A DNA stretch of 64,000 bases from the NCBI RefSeq assembly GCF_000210295.1, contig NC_026739.1:158262-222261 (forward strand). The letters are read 5' to 3'. The DNA comes from Trypanosoma brucei gambiense DAL972. Lineage: Eukaryota > Euglenozoa > Kinetoplastea > Trypanosomatida > Trypanosomatidae. Shown piece by piece: positions 60,898 to 64,000 of this stretch; within the stretch, counting starts at the first letter, position 1, and every line of letters begins with the position of its first letter. The notes under the pieces are model-generated. The model saw nothing but the letters and a program-made list of their open reading frames with translations, searched no databases and was not told where the DNA came from. The position numbers and the translations under genes are program-made.

Positions 60898-62346
60898 CCA
60901 CCCCTTCTTCACTACCTTACGTACGAAGAAACAATCACGTGTTCAGTACGCTTCTTTTTCTTCTTCCCTTTCCTGTCCTGTAGAATCGGTTTTGTGCCTC
61001 AAAGCAAAACTCGGCCCGTTATTTTTTCTGTGCCCTCCACACACACGGAGCTTTATGTATCTTTCCCTCTTTCTTTCTTTTTTTTTGTTTTCCACAATAA
61101 TTTCTTATTTATCTTCACTACCGCAAGATATATATATATATATTGCTCTCGCCACAAAATAAAAGAGTTCCCCGCACTCAACTGATAGTCAAATGATCGA
61201 ATAACTCGTCAAATACAGACCAATCCCACCTTTCCTTCGTTTTGTTGTGTTGTTCCTTTTTTTTCTTTTGATAGCGGAAGGGCAGGGATGTAACATATGT
61301 AATATTTGGTGAGGCGATGTGAGTGACAGAGGTAGAGGCAGAGATGGATGAATGGATGTAAAGATGGTAGAACATTTTTTTTTTTAAAAGAGAAGCAAAT
61401 ATCAGTTTAAATTTATGCACATAACCAATGGCCATCATCACGTCGCAATACTGCAAAATATATAATATCAAATATACATCCACCACAAAATAAGTACATA
61501 TACATATATATATATGTTTATTTTAGCGGATGGAACAAAATATACGGGTGAGAAAAAGAAGCCACAGCGCCCCTCTACACAGTTGACAGCTCACTCTATC
61601 ATTGCCAGTGGCTAGAGAAAAAAAGTAAAAAAAAAACATAGGTTCACAAAATTATTAAAAACAGTGAAATTCAGAGATACAATATATTTAGATATATATG
61701 ATGTATATGTATACCCTGTCAGTGAAATGCACATACATATACAAATCAGATAAACGAACGCGAAAGACGATCGTAGCAAATAAATACAAAAATACCGATA
61801 CCCACACGCATATAAATAAATATATATGTATATTTGTGTGCGTATATTAGTGGTAGGAGGGGGAAGCAATGACGTTAACGAGCAGAGATATCTCGTTTTC
61901 ATTAAAAAAAAAAAAAACTTTTCCCTCCACGTTTCCGCGGTCTTTCTTCCACTACCGCACTGTAACGTCGTACAAGTGGAGACTGGACCTTAACGGATTT
62001 TGTGGTGGGGAAATTTTTCACAAAGGGGGTGTGAAGCGCAAAAATAATAATAACAATAGGAGTTGTTGTTATTGAAAAATATGGAAACTGCAGTACGGGG
62101 GTGGGGAAGAAGATAAAATATAAAAAAAAGAAGTGAGTCAGCCTCCGAATATATCTTTCGTCCAGCTGCCTCTACGCCACGTTTTCGCCTCACTTTCCTT
62201 TCCATTGCATGAATCGAAGTTCATCCAATTCGACAGTTATACCGCTTTGGTGTCTTTCCCAACCTTCCTCTTCCTCTTTATTTCTTTCTTTGTATGTGTC
62301 CTCACCAGCGATTCATCCATTTGACTTGCGCCAGTTATTTCTTTTC
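60898..62346. other. Spacer between the 492-aa gene and RPT3
   Basis: About 1.45 kb with no supported gene. Contents are T-rich runs near 61075-61090, TA runs near 61128-61143, 61504-61515 and 61685-61700, and a T12A4 junction near 61376-61388. It covers the RPT3 5' flank and the 3' flank of the 492-aa gene. Confidence 0.55.
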
Positions 62347-63825
62347 CTACTCGTGCGCCTCTTCATAGTACACATGGGCCTCCGATACGTCAACACATCC
62401 GCGCTGCCACCTTTTTTGGGCATGGGCTCGCTCGATCCTTGCAATCAGCTGATCTGCAGTTTCACGCAAGTTACTCAATGGTATTTTTCCTTCCGACGTG
62501 CCACCGCTGGAAACTGCACCGGCCATGGTATTGACAGAATCATTACGAGGCATCACACGAGCACCGGCGTCAGTCTCCCAGGAGACACGATTTCGACTCC
62601 GTTCAACACTATGTTGCTGTTTTGCTCCCCAATGCGTAGCTATGCATGGCGGAAGGAAGTTCCCTCGGCGGGTACCTCCAGTGAGCGGATTGCAAGAAAG
62701 TTGTGGAGGTTGCGACAGGGGATTAAGCCGGGCCGGGGGGAGCACCGGGAGGGGCCGTTTCTTCTTTTTCCTCACATTTTCCGGTGACTCGGCATCAGGA
62801 TCGGATTCGGCGTACACATTGCTGCGCGTATTGGTTGAAATCACCCTACCCGAGGAGCCAACGTGCCCACTAGTGATGGTGATAGTCGGAGCGTGAGCTG
62901 CAGTACACATATCAACGGTGCTATCTGAAGAGCTTGACGTTTCCTCACCGAATGACGTACTGCTATCAGATGTGCAAACAGGAGCTGTGTTCGTGGTTAC
63001 CTTTTTTGATTGGTGCCGGCAAGAGACTTCCATATCTGAACTACATGTTTGAATCATCTCACAGCACTGCTCTAGTGCGCTGCGCAGCTTTCCTGAAGCG
63101 GCATATGGATCCTTCAGTGCATCGGTAATCAGTTTCCTCATTTCCACCAAGACTTTGCTCATGCGAGCCTCATTACAGTCGCCGTCACACACGTCTTGCC
63201 TCGAAACATCCTCAGCACATTCCTCATCAGGGATAGACTGTGTCTCCTCATTCTCCTGTACAGACCCTTTTCGTAGCACCATGAGTATTTTCATGCACCG
63301 CCGCCTGTACACGGCAGCGGTCCTTCGGAGGTCACCAATTTCTCTCAGAAGAAGCATTACTCCGTTCAGTGCGCTCGTGGTATCAAACACGTCCTGTACC
63401 TCTCCTGCACTATAGTTTCCATCATCCCACCCCTTCGGCAATACACACAGGTGTTCGCAGGCACGCATGATACGGTGTGATGTGCTTTTACGTTCAGAAG
63501 CTCCATATACCGCAAAATTAAGCCCATCCCTGCAAACGTCTCCCCGCGAGCCATACTCATTCACCACTAGTTGCCGCAATGCTTCCTTCAGTGACAGCAC
63601 CATTCCTTGCGAAGGCGCCCCAATGGAATGGGAGTTGCTGACGCCTTGTCTCTTGGTAATTGGAATGCGAATCTGCTCATCTATGTACCCAGCGATTAGC
63701 AGGCAGAACGCTCGCGTGTTTAGATTGCCAATAGGACGTCTGGCACTTTTCCCCAGCAGATCGTCTGCAGGAACGGCAGCAGCATCAGTCACAACCTTCA
63801 AACAATCACAAGAAGGCGCGCACAT
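62347..63825 (-). CDS. Hypothetical protein, 492 aa
   Basis: I do not recognise this protein. The first ATG is at 63825. The N-terminal 200 residues look ordered and helical (LNTRAFCLLIAGYIDEQI, LKEALRQLVVNEYGSRGD, a Leu/Arg-rich helix around LLREIGDLRRTAAVYRRR). The middle is Ser/Thr-rich with a KKKKRP basic cluster near residue 355 that could be a nuclear signal. The tail has a predicted helix (LRETADQLIARIERAHAQKR). No membrane segment, signal peptide or catalytic motif is visible. Confidence 0.72.
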   Translation of the reverse strand: MCAPSCDCLKVVTDAAAVPADDLLGKSARRPIGNLNTRAFCLLIAGYIDEQIRIPITKRQGVSNSHSIGAPSQGMVLSLKEALRQLVVNEYGSRGDVCRDGLNFAVYGASERKSTSHRIMRACEHLCVLPKGWDDGNYSAGEVQDVFDTTSALNGVMLLLREIGDLRRTAAVYRRRCMKILMVLRKGSVQENEETQSIPDEECAEDVSRQDVCDGDCNEARMSKVLVEMRKLITDALKDPYAASGKLRSALEQCCEMIQTCSSDMEVSCRHQSKKVTTNTAPVCTSDSSTSFGEETSSSSDSTVDMCTAAHAPTITITSGHVGSSGRVISTNTRSNVYAESDPDAESPENVRKKKKRPLPVLPPARLNPLSQPPQLSCNPLTGGTRRGNFLPPCIATHWGAKQQHSVERSRNRVSWETDAGARVMPRNDSVNTMAGAVSSGGTSEGKIPLSNLRETADQLIARIERAHAQKRWQRGCVDVSEAHVYYEEAHE

Positions 63826-64000
63826 GCTCCAGCCAACTCCCGCGCTTTTACGTGGAGTATGTGTATACCAATCGGAACGGTTTATTCCTGCTGTTGGTGA
63901 TAAAGAAAAAGTTGTGCAAGTGTATGTATGTATATATATATATATATGGTTTGAATATGGTGATAAAGCCTTGTCCCCTCTGACCTGTACTGCGCCACCA
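63826..64000. other. Right edge of window, 5' flank of the 492-aa gene
   Basis: 175 bp of spacer with a TA run near 63931-63946. It presumably includes the 5' UTR of the 492-aa gene. No gene seen. Confidence 0.6.

Overview
The window looks like a stretch of a Trypanosoma brucei-group chromosome. I recognise the gene order as the chromosome 6 region with metacaspases MCA3 and MCA2, cysteinyl-tRNA synthetase, the brucipain/rhodesain cathepsin-L array, glyoxalase II and RPT3. Three things point to a kinetoplastid: every supported gene lies on the minus strand with no visible introns, the genes are separated by AT-rich low-complexity spacers with polypyrimidine tracts suited to trans-splicing, and a short TTAGGG-type repeat is present. 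Transcription therefore runs right to left as one polycistronic unit, and no strand-switch region is visible. Gene names come from sequence recognition and memory, not from a search.

Left part (1-11 kb): NOT2, a CCR4-NOT deadenylase subunit broken here by a one-base frameshift in its glutamine tract, and an unrecognised 778-residue low-complexity protein. These sit among unusually long spacers of 3.5 and 2.65 kb with many microsatellites. Middle (11-36 kb): a very long myotubularin-family phosphoinositide phosphatase, an unrecognised protein with two C-terminal membrane helices, a SAC3/GANP-type mRNA export protein, a large coiled-coil protein, a SET-domain protein whose start overlaps the end of a small membrane protein gene, and a 2127-residue DEAH-box helicase with a probable mitochondrial presequence and a zinc finger.

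Right part (36-64 kb): MCA3 and MCA2 are a tandem duplication with almost identical catalytic domains and 3' flanks but different N-termini. Cysteinyl-tRNA synthetase follows, then the cathepsin-L array with a period near 1765 bp. The array is seen as three complete and three gap-truncated copies, broken by two 100-N gaps. The unique sequence bounding the array on the right is present a second time after the first copy, so the array is probably mis-assembled and its copy number here is unreliable. Beyond it lie an unrecognised 904-residue protein, glyoxalase II, proteasome ATPase RPT3 and an unrecognised 492-residue protein.

No prokaryotic features, CRISPR arrays, tRNAs, rRNAs or intact retroelements were found. 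I did not find a clearly new multigene system. The most useful second-look items are the NOT2 frameshift, the array assembly structure, a clustered active-site variant in one protease copy, the overlapping SET/membrane ORFs and the glutamate at the reported MCA2 processing position.
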